DNA of 64,000 nt from Porphyrobacter sp. HT-58-2 (lineage in GTDB: Bacteria > Pseudomonadota > Alphaproteobacteria > Sphingomonadales > Sphingomonadaceae), in NCBI RefSeq assembly GCF_002952215.1, contig NZ_CP022600.1, positions 2,108,001 to 2,172,000 of the forward strand. Direction: 5' to 3'. Position numbers and translations under genes: made by a program. Shown here in pieces: positions 36,872 to 47,069 of the stretch. Every line of letters begins with the position of its first letter. Position 1 is the first letter of the stretch. The notes beneath the pieces were generated by a model. The model did no database searches. It was given only the letters and a program-made list of their open reading frames with translations, and was not told the DNA's origin.

Positions 36872-37666
36872 TCAACCCGTTACCCGCGCGACGAACGCGT
36901 CCCAGATGGCCGGGTTCGACGCGCCCACGAGGCCGGGCGCATCGTGCTGGTCGACCCGGTAGGCGCTGCCGTCAAGTCGCGCCGCCTTGCCGCCCGCTTC
37001 ATTGAGCCACAGCACACCTGCCGCGTGATCCCATGCGAGCGTGCGCTTGAAGCTGGATATGTCGTTCTCGCCCAGCGCCAGACGCGGATACTGCTCGGCG
37101 GCGCAGCGTGGGATGTCGACCAAGGTGTAATGGGGTGCAAGTTTTGCGTCGACCATCGCGGATTGTTCTGGGGTGAGGAAGATACGGCTGACCGCAGTGA
37201 CCGGCTGTTCGTGACCAGTGGTGCGGGCCGCGACCTTGTCGCCGTTTACAAACGCCCCTTCGCCGCGCCGCGCGTGGCAGAAACGGTCCTTCACCGGATC
37301 ATAGATCCACCCTGCAACGGCCTCTCCCCCATCGGCAAGGGCGATGATGATCCCGAAGGGTTCCTTGCCTTCCGCAAAGTTGGCCGTGCCGTCGAGAGGA
37401 TCAATGATCCAGCACTGGCCCGAGAGGTGTTCAAGCACCGCAGGGTCGGCGTGCGCGGCCTCTTCGCCCACCACTGCGACCCCGGGGGCAAGGCGGGTGA
37501 GGGCTTCGGTCAGAAAGCCTTCCACTTCGCGGTCAACGATGGTCACGGGATCGTCCGCGCCCTTCATTTCCACCTCGTGCGCGGCAAGTTGGCGAAAACG
37601 CGGAAGCATTGAACGCTGCGCAGCAAAGCGCATCAGATCGCGAATCTCGTCGTCGAGCGCACTCAT
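36872..37666 (-). CDS. Inositol monophosphatase family protein
   Basis: The 264-residue Mg-dependent phosphatase has the metal-binding motifs VVGEEAAH, IDPLDGTANFAEG and the C-terminal WDHAAGVLWLNEAGG. Family members hydrolyse inositol-phosphate, 3'-phosphoadenosine phosphate or histidinol-phosphate. Substrate cannot be decided here; HisN is possible. ATG 37666 overlaps the end of argJ by 4 bases, so they are co-transcribed. Confidence 0.9.
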   Translation of the reverse strand: MSALDDEIRDLMRFAAQRSMLPRFRQLAAHEVEMKGADDPVTIVDREVEGFLTEALTRLAPGVAVVGEEAAHADPAVLEHLSGQCWIIDPLDGTANFAEGKEPFGIIIALADGGEAVAGWIYDPVKDRFCHARRGEGAFVNGDKVAARTTGHEQPVTAVSRIFLTPEQSAMVDAKLAPHYTLVDIPRCAAEQYPRLALGENDISSFKRTLAWDHAAGVLWLNEAGGKAARLDGSAYRVDQHDAPGLVGASNPAIWDAFVARVTG

Positions 37667-38889
37667 GAGCGGTAATCCGCGTTGATCGCGATGTAGCCGT
37701 GGGTGAGATCGCAGGTCCAAACACAAGCGCGGCCTGCCCCGATCCCGAGGTCGACCGCGATGTCGATCTCCTCGCCCGTCAGGTGCGCGGCGACGGGAGC
37801 TTCGTCATAGTCTTCGACCGGCACCCCGTTTCGCGCAGTCCATACCCCCCCGAAGGCGATGGAGAGCCGGTCGCGGTCGGCTGGCTGTCCTGCCTTGCCG
37901 ACCGCCATGACCACGCGGCCCCAATTGGCATCCTCGCCAGCGATGGCGGTCTTGACCAGAGGCGAGTTGGCGATGCTGAGGCCCACGCGGCGCGCGCTGT
38001 CGTCACTGGACGCGCCCGAAACGCGGATGGTGATGAACTTGCGTGCACCTTCCCCGTCGCGCACCACCAATTGCGCAAGGTTGCGGCACACGTCTGCGAG
38101 CGCCGCTGCGAAAGCATCCGCGCCAGGGCTGTCCCAGCTTTCGATGCGGGCATTGCCTGCCTTGCCGGTGGCGAAGACCAAAACTGTGTCGCTGGTCGAC
38201 GTATCGCCATCGACTGTAATGCAGCTGAATGTTGCGGCATTGGCGCATTCGAGCGCCTCTTGCAGGAAGGCAGGCGCAATGTCGGCATCGGTAAAGATGT
38301 AGCCGAGCATGGTCGCCATGTCTGGGGCGATCATGCCGCTTCCCTTGATGATCCCGGCAAATTCGACACGCTGGCCCCCCACCATTGCGCTTGCGCCAGC
38401 CCCTTTCGCGAAGGTGTCGGTGGTGCCGATCGCATTGGCGGCTTCCTCCCATCCGCAAGGTTCGGCGGCGAGCGCGGCGGCGATCCCGGCCTCAGCCTTG
38501 TCGATGGGCAGTGGCACACCGATCACGCCGGTCGATGAGACGAACACCTCGTCAAGGCCGCAGCCCAGCGCACCAGAAACTTGCGCCCGGATCGCTTCCA
38601 CTGCAGCGCGCCCGCGCCAACCGGTGAAGGCGTTGGAGTTGCCCGCATTGACGACCAGCGCCCGCGCACGGCCAAGTTTGAGTGCCTCGCGGCCGAGTTC
38701 CACTTCAGACGACGCACAGGCGCTCTTGGTAAACACGCCCGCTGCTGCCGTACCCTCGGCGAGTTCGGCAAAGGTCAGATCACAGCGATCCCATGTCTTG
38801 TAGCGCGCCCGCGCGACGCGCAGGCTTACACCCGCAATCATTGGCATGGCGGGGAAGGGACGGGCGAGGGGTGAACGATCGATCTGCAT
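37663..38889 (-). CDS. argJ: Glutamate N-acetyltransferase / amino-acid acetyltransferase (ArgJ)
   Basis: The 408-residue enzyme moves acetyl from N-acetylornithine to glutamate in cyclic arginine synthesis. The autocatalytic cleavage site FVSSTGVIG has the nucleophilic Thr, and the substrate-binding GIIKGSGMIAPDMATML and NAGNSNAFTG are present. It would self-cleave into alpha and beta chains. The promoter faces the small exported protein before secA. Confidence 0.95.
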   Translation of the reverse strand: MQIDRSPLARPFPAMPMIAGVSLRVARARYKTWDRCDLTFAELAEGTAAAGVFTKSACASSEVELGREALKLGRARALVVNAGNSNAFTGWRGRAAVEAIRAQVSGALGCGLDEVFVSSTGVIGVPLPIDKAEAGIAAALAAEPCGWEEAANAIGTTDTFAKGAGASAMVGGQRVEFAGIIKGSGMIAPDMATMLGYIFTDADIAPAFLQEALECANAATFSCITVDGDTSTSDTVLVFATGKAGNARIESWDSPGADAFAAALADVCRNLAQLVVRDGEGARKFITIRVSGASSDDSARRVGLSIANSPLVKTAIAGEDANWGRVVMAVGKAGQPADRDRLSIAFGGVWTARNGVPVEDYDEAPVAAHLTGEEIDIAVDLGIGAGRACVWTCDLTHGYIAINADYRS

Positions 38890-38977
38890 GGCAAAGCCCT
38901 CTAGGCACGTGATGGTAGACAGTAAATCGGCAAAGCTGGTGGACGAAACGCACGGACTTGCCTATTTAGCCCTCACC

Positions 38978-39253
38978 ATGACCCGGCATTTTCTTGCGCT
39001 TCTGGCCCTGCTGACCGGCCTTGCCGCACTTGGCGGCCCGGCCCATGCGTCGCTGGGCGAGGCCTTGGCTTGCAGTGCCAGCATTGCGGCAGCGGCGGGT
39101 GACGAGGTTGCGGGTGGAGAGACTGCCGCTGTTCAGCCTGTCCCTGCCACAATCATGGAAACCCGCGCTCTGGCCGTACCAGAAGCCCGCCCGGCCATGC
39201 CTGATGCGCTGCGCCTGCCGGTCTTGATGGGGATCGAACGCGCCTTTGAATAG
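38978..39253 (+). CDS. Small exported protein directly upstream of secA, SecM-like position
   Basis: The 91-residue product begins [20 protein letters not shown], a Sec signal peptide with a likely cut at AHA|S (residue 24). The mature part is short and Ala/Pro-rich and ends [17 protein letters not shown]. It lies 128 bases before secA on the same strand. In enterobacteria that place is held by SecM, an exported arrest peptide that tunes secA. I cannot see the SecM arrest motif, so function is open. An upstream in-frame ATG at 38912 exists but gives a poorer signal peptide. Confidence 0.65.
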   Translation: MTRHFLALLALLTGLAALGGPAHASLGEALACSASIAAAAGDEVAGGETAAVQPVPATIMETRALAVPEARPAMPDALRLPVLMGIERAFE

Positions 39254-39381
39254 GCTGCGGAAAGTCGATTTTCTTCGTTTTTCAGCGTTTTGCGCTGCTG
39301 CCTACGGCCACGCCGCGCTTTGTGTTTCGATCCGTTTCAGGCCCATGCACGGCCCGCACCCCATCAAAGGTTCTCTTTCCC

Positions 39382-42144
39382 ATGTTCAATGCTCTCGTCA
39401 AATCCGTGTTCGGATCCGCCAATGATCGTCACGTGAAATCGCTGCGCAAGATCGTCGACAAGATCAACGCGCTTGAACCGCAAATGCAGGCGCTCTCCGA
39501 TGAAGAATTGCAAGGCCAGACGGCCAAGCTGCGCGGTTTGATCGATGGCGGGGCGAGCCTTGATGACATCTTGCCCGAAGCTTTTGCTACCGTGCGGGAG
39601 GCATCAGTGCGCGTTTTCGGGATGCGTCACTTCGATGTGCAGATGATCGGCGGGATCACGCTTCACCGCGGCGAAATCGCCGAAATGCGCACGGGCGAGG
39701 GCAAGACCCTGATGGCGACGCTCGCAGTCTACCTCAATGCGATCGAAGGCAAGGGCGTCCACGTCGTCACGGTCAATGATTACCTCGCCCGGCGCGACGC
39801 TGCCGAAATGGGGCGGCTTTACAATTGGCTTGGGCTGACGGTTGGCGTGATCGTTCCGGGCATGCCGGAGGAAAGCAAGCGCGACGCTTACAACGCCGAC
39901 ATCACCTACGGCACCAACAACGAATTCGGCTTCGACTATCTGCGCGATAACATGAAGCACGAACGCAGTCAGATGGCGCAGCGGCCGTTTAACTTCGCGA
40001 TCGTCGATGAAGTGGACTCGATCCTGATCGACGAGGCCCGCACCCCGCTGATCATCTCCGGACCAACCGAAGACAAGTCGGAGCTTTACGTCGCGCTCGA
40101 TCAGGTGGCGCGGGAGATCCCGGTTGAATGGCTGGACATCGACGAGAAGGTGAAACGCGTCCAGTTGACCGAGGAAGGGCTGGAAGAGGTTGAGAAACTG
40201 CTTCTCGAAAAGGGTCTGCTGGCGACCGAGAACCTTTATGATGTCGAGAACACGCAGGTCGTCCACCATCTCGATCAGGCGCTTGTTGCCAATTTCGCCC
40301 GCAAGCGCGACACCGATTACATCGTCAAGGATGGCAAGGTCATCATTATCGACGAGTTTACCGGCCGCATGATGGATGGCCGTCGCTGGTCGAACGGGCT
40401 GCATCAGGCGGTCGAGGCCAAGGAAGGCGTCCGAATCGAGCCCGAAAACCAGACGATGGCGTCGATTACCTTCCAGAACTATTTCCGCATGTACCCGAAG
40501 CTTTCGGGCATGACCGGCACGGCCGCGACCGAGGCGGCAGAATTCTGGGACATCTACAAGGTCGGTGTGGTCGAAATCCCGACCAACCTTCCGGTCGCTC
40601 GCATCGACGAGGAAGACGAGTTCTACAAGAACACGCTCGACAAGTTTTCAGCCATTGCCAAGGCGATCAAAGAGAAGAATGCGATCGGTCAGCCAGTGCT
40701 GGTCGGCACGGTTTCGATCGAGAAGTCGGAACTGCTCAGCCAGTTTCTCGACAAGGAAGGGGTCAAGCATTCGGTGCTGAACGCGCGCTTCCATGAACAG
40801 GAAGCCGGTATCGTGGCCCAGGCTGGCCGGCTTGGCGCGGTGACCATTGCTACAAACATGGCAGGGCGCGGGACTGACATCCAGCTCGGGGGCAATGTCG
40901 AATACCGTATCCGCGACGAACTCGCCGATATGCCCGAAGGGCCGGAGCGCGATGCCGCAATTGCCCGCATCAAGGCTGAAGTTGCCGAGGAAAAGGAAAA
41001 GGTGAAGGCAGCGGGCGGCTTGTTCGTGCTCGGCACCGAGCGCCACGAATCGCGCCGCATCGACAACCAGCTGCGCGGCCGTTCGGGCCGTCAAGGGGAC
41101 CCTGGCCTGTCCCGGTTCTACCTGTGCCTTGAGGACGACCTGCTGCGCATCTTTGGCCCTGACACGCTGTTCGCCAAGATGATGAATTCCAACCTTGCTG
41201 ACGGCGAAGCGATCGGTTCGAAGTGGCTGTCCAAGGCGATCGAGACCGCGCAGAAGAAGGTTGAGACGCGAAATTACGACACCCGCAAACAGGTCGTTCA
41301 ATACGATGACGTGATGAATGATCAGCGCAAGGTCGTTTACGAACAACGCGCTGAAATCATGGATTCCGAAGCGGTCGATGACGTGGTCGTCGATATGCGC
41401 CATGACACGATCAACACTATCGTCGGCAGCGCCTGCCCGCCAGGCTCCTATCCCGAGCAGTGGGACATGGCGAGCCTCAAGGCCAAGGTCGAGGACATCT
41501 TCGGGCTTCAGCCGCCCTTTGATGAATGGCTTGAGGAAGATCAGGTCGAGCCGGAGCTGCTCGAAGAACGCCTGCGCGAAATGACCGATGCGATGATGGA
41601 GGAAAAGATCACGCGATCCGATCCCGCGATCTGGCGGATCGTGGAAAAGGACGTGCTGCTGCGCCAGCTTGATCATCACTGGAAGGAACACCTCGCCACG
41701 CTCGATGCGCTGCGGCAGGTGATCTGGATGCGCGGCATTGCTCAGAAACAGCCGATCAATGAATACAAGCAGGAAGCATTCGGCCTGTTCGAAACCATGC
41801 TCGATACCCTGCGTGAGGAAGTGACTAAGATCCTGTTCCGTGCTGAACTCAGGATCGAACCGCCGCAGCCGCAGCGGCTCCCCGAACTGCCGGATTTCCT
41901 GACGGGCCATATCGACCCGCTGACCGGGCTCGACAATTCGGCTGACGGCGACGGGTCGGAACTGCGTCCCGAATTGTTCGGCTCACTGGCAGGAAGCCCG
42001 CGGGCGGCAACTGGGCCTGGCGGAGCGAACATTGACAACCCCTGGGCCAATCTCGACATCAGCCGCAATGCGCCCTGTCCTTGCGGCAGCGGCAACAAGT
42101 ACAAGCACTGCCACGGCGCGATTGCGGGTGCGCAGATCGTCTGA
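39382..42144 (+). CDS. secA: Preprotein translocase ATPase SecA
   Basis: The 920-residue motor of Sec export has Walker [28 protein letters not shown], the helicase motif [13 protein letters not shown] and [19 protein letters not shown]. It ends with the zinc-binding [14 protein letters not shown] that contacts SecB and the membrane. Length is normal. Start ATG 39382 follows AAAGGTTCTC. A long antisense frame at 39604-40404 is ignored. Confidence 0.98.
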   Translation: MFNALVKSVFGSANDRHVKSLRKIVDKINALEPQMQALSDEELQGQTAKLRGLIDGGASLDDILPEAFATVREASVRVFGMRHFDVQMIGGITLHRGEIAEMRTGEGKTLMATLAVYLNAIEGKGVHVVTVNDYLARRDAAEMGRLYNWLGLTVGVIVPGMPEESKRDAYNADITYGTNNEFGFDYLRDNMKHERSQMAQRPFNFAIVDEVDSILIDEARTPLIISGPTEDKSELYVALDQVAREIPVEWLDIDEKVKRVQLTEEGLEEVEKLLLEKGLLATENLYDVENTQVVHHLDQALVANFARKRDTDYIVKDGKVIIIDEFTGRMMDGRRWSNGLHQAVEAKEGVRIEPENQTMASITFQNYFRMYPKLSGMTGTAATEAAEFWDIYKVGVVEIPTNLPVARIDEEDEFYKNTLDKFSAIAKAIKEKNAIGQPVLVGTVSIEKSELLSQFLDKEGVKHSVLNARFHEQEAGIVAQAGRLGAVTIATNMAGRGTDIQLGGNVEYRIRDELADMPEGPERDAAIARIKAEVAEEKEKVKAAGGLFVLGTERHESRRIDNQLRGRSGRQGDPGLSRFYLCLEDDLLRIFGPDTLFAKMMNSNLADGEAIGSKWLSKAIETAQKKVETRNYDTRKQVVQYDDVMNDQRKVVYEQRAEIMDSEAVDDVVVDMRHDTINTIVGSACPPGSYPEQWDMASLKAKVEDIFGLQPPFDEWLEEDQVEPELLEERLREMTDAMMEEKITRSDPAIWRIVEKDVLLRQLDHHWKEHLATLDALRQVIWMRGIAQKQPINEYKQEAFGLFETMLDTLREEVTKILFRAELRIEPPQPQRLPELPDFLTGHIDPLTGLDNSADGDGSELRPELFGSLAGSPRAATGPGGANIDNPWANLDISRNAPCPCGSGNKYKHCHGAIAGAQIV

Positions 42145-42172
42145 ACGGGGTGCAGGTTAGGCGGGGGCTGCG

Positions 42173-42931
42173 ATGATGATCGGAGCGGTTCCGGCGTTTC
42201 TGGCGCTGACCTTCGGAGTGACGGCGCTGCTTTATGCCAGCGTCGGCTTCGGCGGTGGTTCCACCTATTCGGCGCTGTTGGCACTATCGGGGCTGGATTA
42301 CCGCCTGCTGCCGCTGGTCAGTCTTGCGTGCAACATCGTGGTGGTAACGGGCGGGAGCATCCGCTTTGCCCGCTCGGGGGTGACCCCTTGGAGAAAGGCG
42401 CTGGTGATCGTCAGTCTCGGGGCTCCGGCGAGTTTTGTCGGCGGCCTGACCCCGATCAAGGAAGCGACTTTTCTGACGCTGCTTGGTGCCAGTCTGGTGC
42501 TGACGGCGCTTACCATGCTGCTTCCGGTGCGGGACAGCGTCAACGGGTCAGCGACCAGGCTTGCGCGCTGGATGCCCCTCGCAGCTGCACCGCTGGGTTA
42601 TCTTGCCGGGCTGGTGGGGATTGGCGGCGGGATCTTTCTTGCGCCTCTTCTGCATCTTGGCCGATGGCACGAGGCGCGCGGAATTGCTGCAACAGCAAGC
42701 CTGTTTATCCTCGTAAACTCACTCTTCGGCCTTGCAGGTCAAATGCTCAAGAACGGCCCCGATCTGTTCGGGACGGCAATCAACGCGGCGTTGCCTCTGC
42801 TGCTTGCAGTCGTGATTGGCGGTCAAGTCGGCAGCCTGATGGCCGCGCGTCTGCTTCCGCCCAAGTGGATAAGGTGGCTAACCGCCCTGCTGGTACTGGT
42901 GGTGGGCGCGCGCCTGCTCGCCGGAGTGTGA
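42173..42931 (+). CDS. Sulfite exporter TauE/SafE family membrane protein
   Basis: The 252-residue protein has about seven to eight hydrophobic helices and the paired family motifs ASVGFGGGSTYSALL near the N-terminus and GYLAGLVGIGGGIFLAPLL in the middle. Members export organosulfur or sulfite anions; the substrate is not known here. It lies 28 bases after secA. Confidence 0.88.
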   Translation: MMIGAVPAFLALTFGVTALLYASVGFGGGSTYSALLALSGLDYRLLPLVSLACNIVVVTGGSIRFARSGVTPWRKALVIVSLGAPASFVGGLTPIKEATFLTLLGASLVLTALTMLLPVRDSVNGSATRLARWMPLAAAPLGYLAGLVGIGGGIFLAPLLHLGRWHEARGIAATASLFILVNSLFGLAGQMLKNGPDLFGTAINAALPLLLAVVIGGQVGSLMAARLLPPKWIRWLTALLVLVVGARLLAGV

Positions 42932-42962
42932 ACTCCGTTATAGCGGCGAAAATGGAGGAAAA

Positions 42963-43037
42963 TGGCTCCCCGAGTAGGATTCGAACCTACGGCCATTCGA
43001 TTAACAGTCGAATGCTCTACCGCTGAGCTATCGGGGA
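42963..43037 (-). tRNA. tRNA-Asn (anticodon GTT)
   Basis: On the minus strand: acceptor TCCCCGA, D arm GCTCAGCGGTAGAGC, anticodon stem-loop TTCGACTGTTAATCGAA with GTT, T arm GGTTCGAATCC, and an encoded CCA after discriminator G. Confidence 0.97.
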
Positions 43038-43201
43038 GCAACCGGCAGACAAGTCCGCTGGCAGAGGCGCGCGTATATGGGGGGTGCTGCGGGATTGCAA
43101 GGGGGTTTTGAACAGCCTGCGATCACAAGCGATCCAACCCGGTGCGCGGCGGCCTCGCGGCTTTGCGAGCAAGAGCCGCGCGCGGCATGATGTGCGCAAA
43201 G

Positions 43202-43996
43202 CTAGGCCGTGACAAACTGCTCCGCCACGATCCGCTCCTCCAGGCTCTGGCCCGGGTCGAACAGCAGCGTGAGGTCATTGTCATGCGCGATTCTCAGGCG
43301 CACTTCCGCAATGTCGCGCAGTTCCTTCTGGTCAGCCACGGCCGCGACCGGGCGTTTGGCCGGATCAAGCACCTTGAGAATGATTGGCATCCGGTCAGGC
43401 AGGATCGCCCCACGCCAGCGCCGCGGGCGAAAGGGGCTGATCGGGGTCAGCGCAAGCATCTTGCTGTCGAGCGGCAGAATTGGCCCCTGCGCGGACAGGT
43501 TATAGGCGGTCGATCCCGCTGGGGTCGCCACCAGAACCCCGTCGCACACCAGTTCGCGGATCCGCACACGGTCGCCCACGGTGACCTCGATCTTGGCGGT
43601 CTGTCGGGTTTCGCGCAGCAGCGACAGTTCGTTGATTGCATTCAGAACGTGCGTTTCGCCATCCTGTGTTACGGCCTCAACACGCAGAGGTGAAATCGTC
43701 CAGCGTCGCGCCTTGTTGACCCGCGGGGCGATCAGCGCGCGCTTGTCATAGCGGTTCATGAGGAAACCGACCGTGCCGAGGTTCATCCCGAAGGCAGGGA
43801 TCACGCGTCCGGCATCCAGCATGGCATGGAGCGTCTGGAGCATGAAACCGTCGCCTCCCAGCACAACCACGGCATCAGCCTCGGCCAGCGACACCCACTC
43901 GCCCTGTGAGAGCAACGCCTCATGCGCTTCAAGCGCGCGGGGCGTATCGGAGGCCAGCAGCGCGAGGCGCTGATAGGTCACATCATTGCTCGCCAT
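43202..43996 (-). CDS. nadK: NAD kinase
   Basis: The 264-residue enzyme makes NADP from NAD. It has the ATP/polyphosphate motif VVVLGGDGFML (residues 47-50 GGDG), GMNLGTVGFL, INELSLLRET and CDGVLVATPAGSTAYNLSA. ATG 43996 gives the usual length; the upstream in-frame start at 44032 is less likely. The 164 bases between tRNA-Asn and this gene include a GC-rich hairpin around 43144-43187 but no gene. Confidence 0.96.
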   Translation of the reverse strand: MASNDVTYQRLALLASDTPRALEAHEALLSQGEWVSLAEADAVVVLGGDGFMLQTLHAMLDAGRVIPAFGMNLGTVGFLMNRYDKRALIAPRVNKARRWTISPLRVEAVTQDGETHVLNAINELSLLRETRQTAKIEVTVGDRVRIRELVCDGVLVATPAGSTAYNLSAQGPILPLDSKMLALTPISPFRPRRWRGAILPDRMPIILKVLDPAKRPVAAVADQKELRDIAEVRLRIAHDNDLTLLFDPGQSLEERIVAEQFVTA

Positions 43997-44148
43997 TCTT
44001 TCCCCTCCGGCAGCAAAGCAGACCGGGAGCACTTATCCCCGACGCTTCGCTTGGCGATGGCCCTGATGTGCCATATCGGCTCGGATTGCAATTGATGCGA
44101 GGCATGGGGCCGTTCAATGGCTAAGGAGAGGCGGGCAAGAGGAGCGTG

Positions 44149-44982
44149 ATGGAACAGGGTCGGACATCCTTGCGCGGGCCAGCAACCCGTGGGCGCTTTC
44201 CCGGCGTGAGCCCGGGTGTGCTGGAGGCCGATCTGTTGCGCGCGCTTGACCGGCGCGAGATCGAGGTATTGTTCCAGCCGCAATTCTCCTGCGTTACCGG
44301 TGCGGTTGTCGGGGCCGAGGCCTTGGCACGCTGGCGGCACCCGACATTGGGAGCCATCGGTGCGCGGGATCTGTTTGCAGTGGCCGAGCGTGCAGCACTG
44401 GTTGCTCCCTTGTCGCGCCATGTCGTTGCCCGTGCATTGGAAGACGCGGCGACCTGGCCGGATAATCTTACCTTATCGCTCAACATCACGCCCGAGGAAC
44501 TGGGCGACCCGCGCTTTGCGGCGGATTTCGCTGCCCTGATCGGGCGGTCTGACATCGCGCCAAAGCGGTTGATGCTGGAGATCACCGAGGATTTGCTGCT
44601 GCGCAATCTGCCGCAGGCCGCAAGTGCGCTGAAAGCCTTGCGCGGCCTCGGCTTCTGCACCGCACTTGACGATTTTGGTGCGGGCTTCTGCAATTTCCGT
44701 TACCTGCGCGAACTGCCCCTGGATGCGCTCAAGCTCGACAAGGTGATGGTTGAGGGCGTGCCAGCCGACCCCACGGCCCTTGCGGTGTTCCGGGCGATTG
44801 TCCAGCTTGGCAAGGCGCTCGGCCTTTCAATCTATGCCGAAGGGATCGAGACGGAGATCCAGCGCGCCGCGATCACTGCCGAGGGCTGCGATTACTGGCT
44901 GGGTTTTTTACGCGCCCAGCCCATGCCGAGCGAAAGCGTGCTGGCAATGGCTCGCACAGCGCGCGGAATGGGGCACGGTTAA
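44149..44982 (+). CDS. EAL-domain protein, probable cyclic-di-GMP phosphodiesterase with an altered last motif
   Basis: The 277-residue protein is a stand-alone EAL domain with no sensor or membrane segment. Catalytic residues are mostly kept: AEALARW, SLNITPEEL, LEITEDLL, LDDFGAGFCNFRYL, LKLDKVM, YAEGIET. The final motif, normally DxxQGYxxxxPM, reads DYWLGFLRAQPM, so the conserved Gln is Leu. Activity may be reduced. GTG 44146 is an alternative start. The gene is divergent from nadK. Confidence 0.88.
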   Translation: MEQGRTSLRGPATRGRFPGVSPGVLEADLLRALDRREIEVLFQPQFSCVTGAVVGAEALARWRHPTLGAIGARDLFAVAERAALVAPLSRHVVARALEDAATWPDNLTLSLNITPEELGDPRFAADFAALIGRSDIAPKRLMLEITEDLLLRNLPQAASALKALRGLGFCTALDDFGAGFCNFRYLRELPLDALKLDKVMVEGVPADPTALAVFRAIVQLGKALGLSIYAEGIETEIQRAAITAEGCDYWLGFLRAQPMPSESVLAMARTARGMGHG

Positions 44983-44991
44983 CCGGGAAGG

Positions 44992-46986
44992 CTATGGGCT
45001 GGGCGTGGCGCCTTTGAGGTGCCGATCGAACCAGTCGATGATCCGCCTCAGCGAATCGATCTGGTTCTCTCGCTTGGCAAAACCGTGGCCTTCGTCGCGG
45101 TAGAATACCGTCTCGTTCGGAATACCGATCTCGGCAAGAATTGCCGCGACTTCCTCTGCCTGTCCCCGCGGCACACGGATATCGCGGTCGCCCTGCAGCG
45201 AAAGCAGCGGTGCTTTGATGTTCCGGATATAGGTGATCGGCGAGTTCGAGGCGTAAACCTCGCGGTCCCTGACTGGATCGCCCAGCAGCGAGATCAGGTA
45301 TTGCTGCAGCAAGGCATCGGCCGTGTCGTACATGCTGAACCAGTTAATGATGCCAAACAGCTGCGCTCCGGCCGCGAATTCATCGGGCGTTCTGGCGAGC
45401 GCGATAAGGGTCATGTAGCCGCCGTAGGAGCCGCCCGTGATCCCGACCTTGTCCGGATCGACATAGCCGCTATCGATCAGGAACTGCTTGCCCGCGATCA
45501 CATCGCGCAGGTCGCCGCCGCCCAGATCCTGATAATTCGCGTTCTGGAACGGTTGTCCATAGCCGGTCGAGCCGCGAACATTGGGTTGCATCACGATGTA
45601 GCCACGGCTGGCAAGCGCGGTGGCCGTGCGGTTGAACCCGTCGCGGCTCTGGCCGGTCGGGCCTCCGTGTGGCAGCAGGATCGCCGGGTTGGTGCCGTCG
45701 CGCTTGAGGTTGAACGGCATGGTGACGATCGCGCTGATCAGTGTCCCGTCAAAGCTCTTGTAGGTGACGATCCGGGTTTTGGGCAGGGTTTCGGACTTCA
45801 GGCTCGCCACGCCCATCGCGGTGATCGGTCTGGCATTGCCGCTTGCAAGATCGACCAGTTGAAGGTCGCTCGGCCGGTCGGCTCCCGAATGGATTGCCAG
45901 AACGCGTCCACCATCGGGGGAAAACGGCGTATCGGCACCTGCAAAGCCATTCGTGCCGGGCGGCAGCGCCAGGGGCGTCTCTGCCAGCGTTTCGACATTC
46001 ACCAGTGAGGCAATGGTGCGGCCATCTTCATTGCGGGTCACCGTAAGAGTGCGGCCATCGGGGCTGAATGATCCTGCCGATTGCTCCCACGGAGTCGGTT
46101 TCAGCCAGCGCCATGCGCTGGTCTTTGTGTCGTAGATCCCTGCGCGCAGCTGGCCGGTCTCCTGGTTGGTGGTAACAGCCACCAGCCTGCCGTCGGCGGT
46201 CACGTCGCTTGCTTCGTAGATTGTGCCGGGCTGGCCTAGCATCAGGCGTTTTGCGCCGCTTGGGACGTCAACGCGCCAGACCTCCGCCATGGTGCTGTTG
46301 GCGTTGGAGCGCACTGCAATCAAGGCCTTCCCGTCCTCGATCCAGGCCACAGGTGCCCAGCGCAACGCCGGGTCAGGTTCTGTGACAAGCGGCGTTGTCC
46401 TGCCGCTCGTCAGATCGATCAGGGCAAGGTTGACCTGCCCTTCGCTTTGCAGCTTGGTCGCGATCACGCCCCTCTGGCCATTGGGCGCGATGATCAGCGA
46501 CGTTTCGCGCAGCTCAGGGGTGTTGGTGAGGTTGCGCACCGGGCCGCCATTGGCTGGTACGGCAAAAATATCGAACTGCTCGTCGCCGCCAACATCCTGT
46601 GTGAAATAGAGCACGCGTCCGTCGAGCGAGGGCATCAAGCCGCCCTGACGCTCCTCCGAACGGGTCAATTGTACCGGCCAGCCGCCGGTTGCTGGGATCT
46701 TCCAGATATTGTTCCGACCCGTAAGATTCGTGACGAGGAAGATCTCGTTCCCGTCCCGGCTCCATGCGGTAGCGCCCAGCGTGCGTGAATAGGACAGATC
46801 CTCTACCGGAACGGGGACGGCATCGGGGTTGGTGGGGCTTTCCAGCTCTGCGGGATTGCTGACGGGACGTTCGGGGCTGGGGACTTGAGCCGTCGCCGGA
46901 ACCGCAAGGAAGATGAGCGAGGCCGATGCCAATGGCAAACATGATGGCAAAAGACGGCTGCGACTGATTGACCTTGATGTGCGCAT
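44992..46986 (-). CDS. Exported S9 family prolyl oligopeptidase-like peptidase
   Basis: The 664-residue protein has a signal peptide ending near ATAQ (residue about 34). A beta-propeller of WD40/TolB-like repeats (SRDGNEIFLVTNL and similar) is followed by an alpha/beta-hydrolase domain. The catalytic Ser is in GITGGSYGGYMTLIAL, the Asp in GDRDIRVP and the His in RDEGHGFAK. It would cleave short peptides in the periplasm. It is convergent with the EAL gene, with 9 bases between them. Confidence 0.93.
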   Translation of the reverse strand: MRTSRSISRSRLLPSCLPLASASLIFLAVPATAQVPSPERPVSNPAELESPTNPDAVPVPVEDLSYSRTLGATAWSRDGNEIFLVTNLTGRNNIWKIPATGGWPVQLTRSEERQGGLMPSLDGRVLYFTQDVGGDEQFDIFAVPANGGPVRNLTNTPELRETSLIIAPNGQRGVIATKLQSEGQVNLALIDLTSGRTTPLVTEPDPALRWAPVAWIEDGKALIAVRSNANSTMAEVWRVDVPSGAKRLMLGQPGTIYEASDVTADGRLVAVTTNQETGQLRAGIYDTKTSAWRWLKPTPWEQSAGSFSPDGRTLTVTRNEDGRTIASLVNVETLAETPLALPPGTNGFAGADTPFSPDGGRVLAIHSGADRPSDLQLVDLASGNARPITAMGVASLKSETLPKTRIVTYKSFDGTLISAIVTMPFNLKRDGTNPAILLPHGGPTGQSRDGFNRTATALASRGYIVMQPNVRGSTGYGQPFQNANYQDLGGGDLRDVIAGKQFLIDSGYVDPDKVGITGGSYGGYMTLIALARTPDEFAAGAQLFGIINWFSMYDTADALLQQYLISLLGDPVRDREVYASNSPITYIRNIKAPLLSLQGDRDIRVPRGQAEEVAAILAEIGIPNETVFYRDEGHGFAKRENQIDSLRRIIDWFDRHLKGATPSP

Positions 46987-47069
46987 GGCATTCCCCCTTG
47001 GCTTCCCTTGTTCTCCCCGGAAAAGCTAGCAGAACAAGATGCCGTGTCACCCTGGATTCAACGGCAAGG

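Noticed and set aside
38846-38977. Longer N-terminus for the protein before secA
   Set aside because: It overlaps the argJ start and puts a hydrophilic stretch before the signal peptide.
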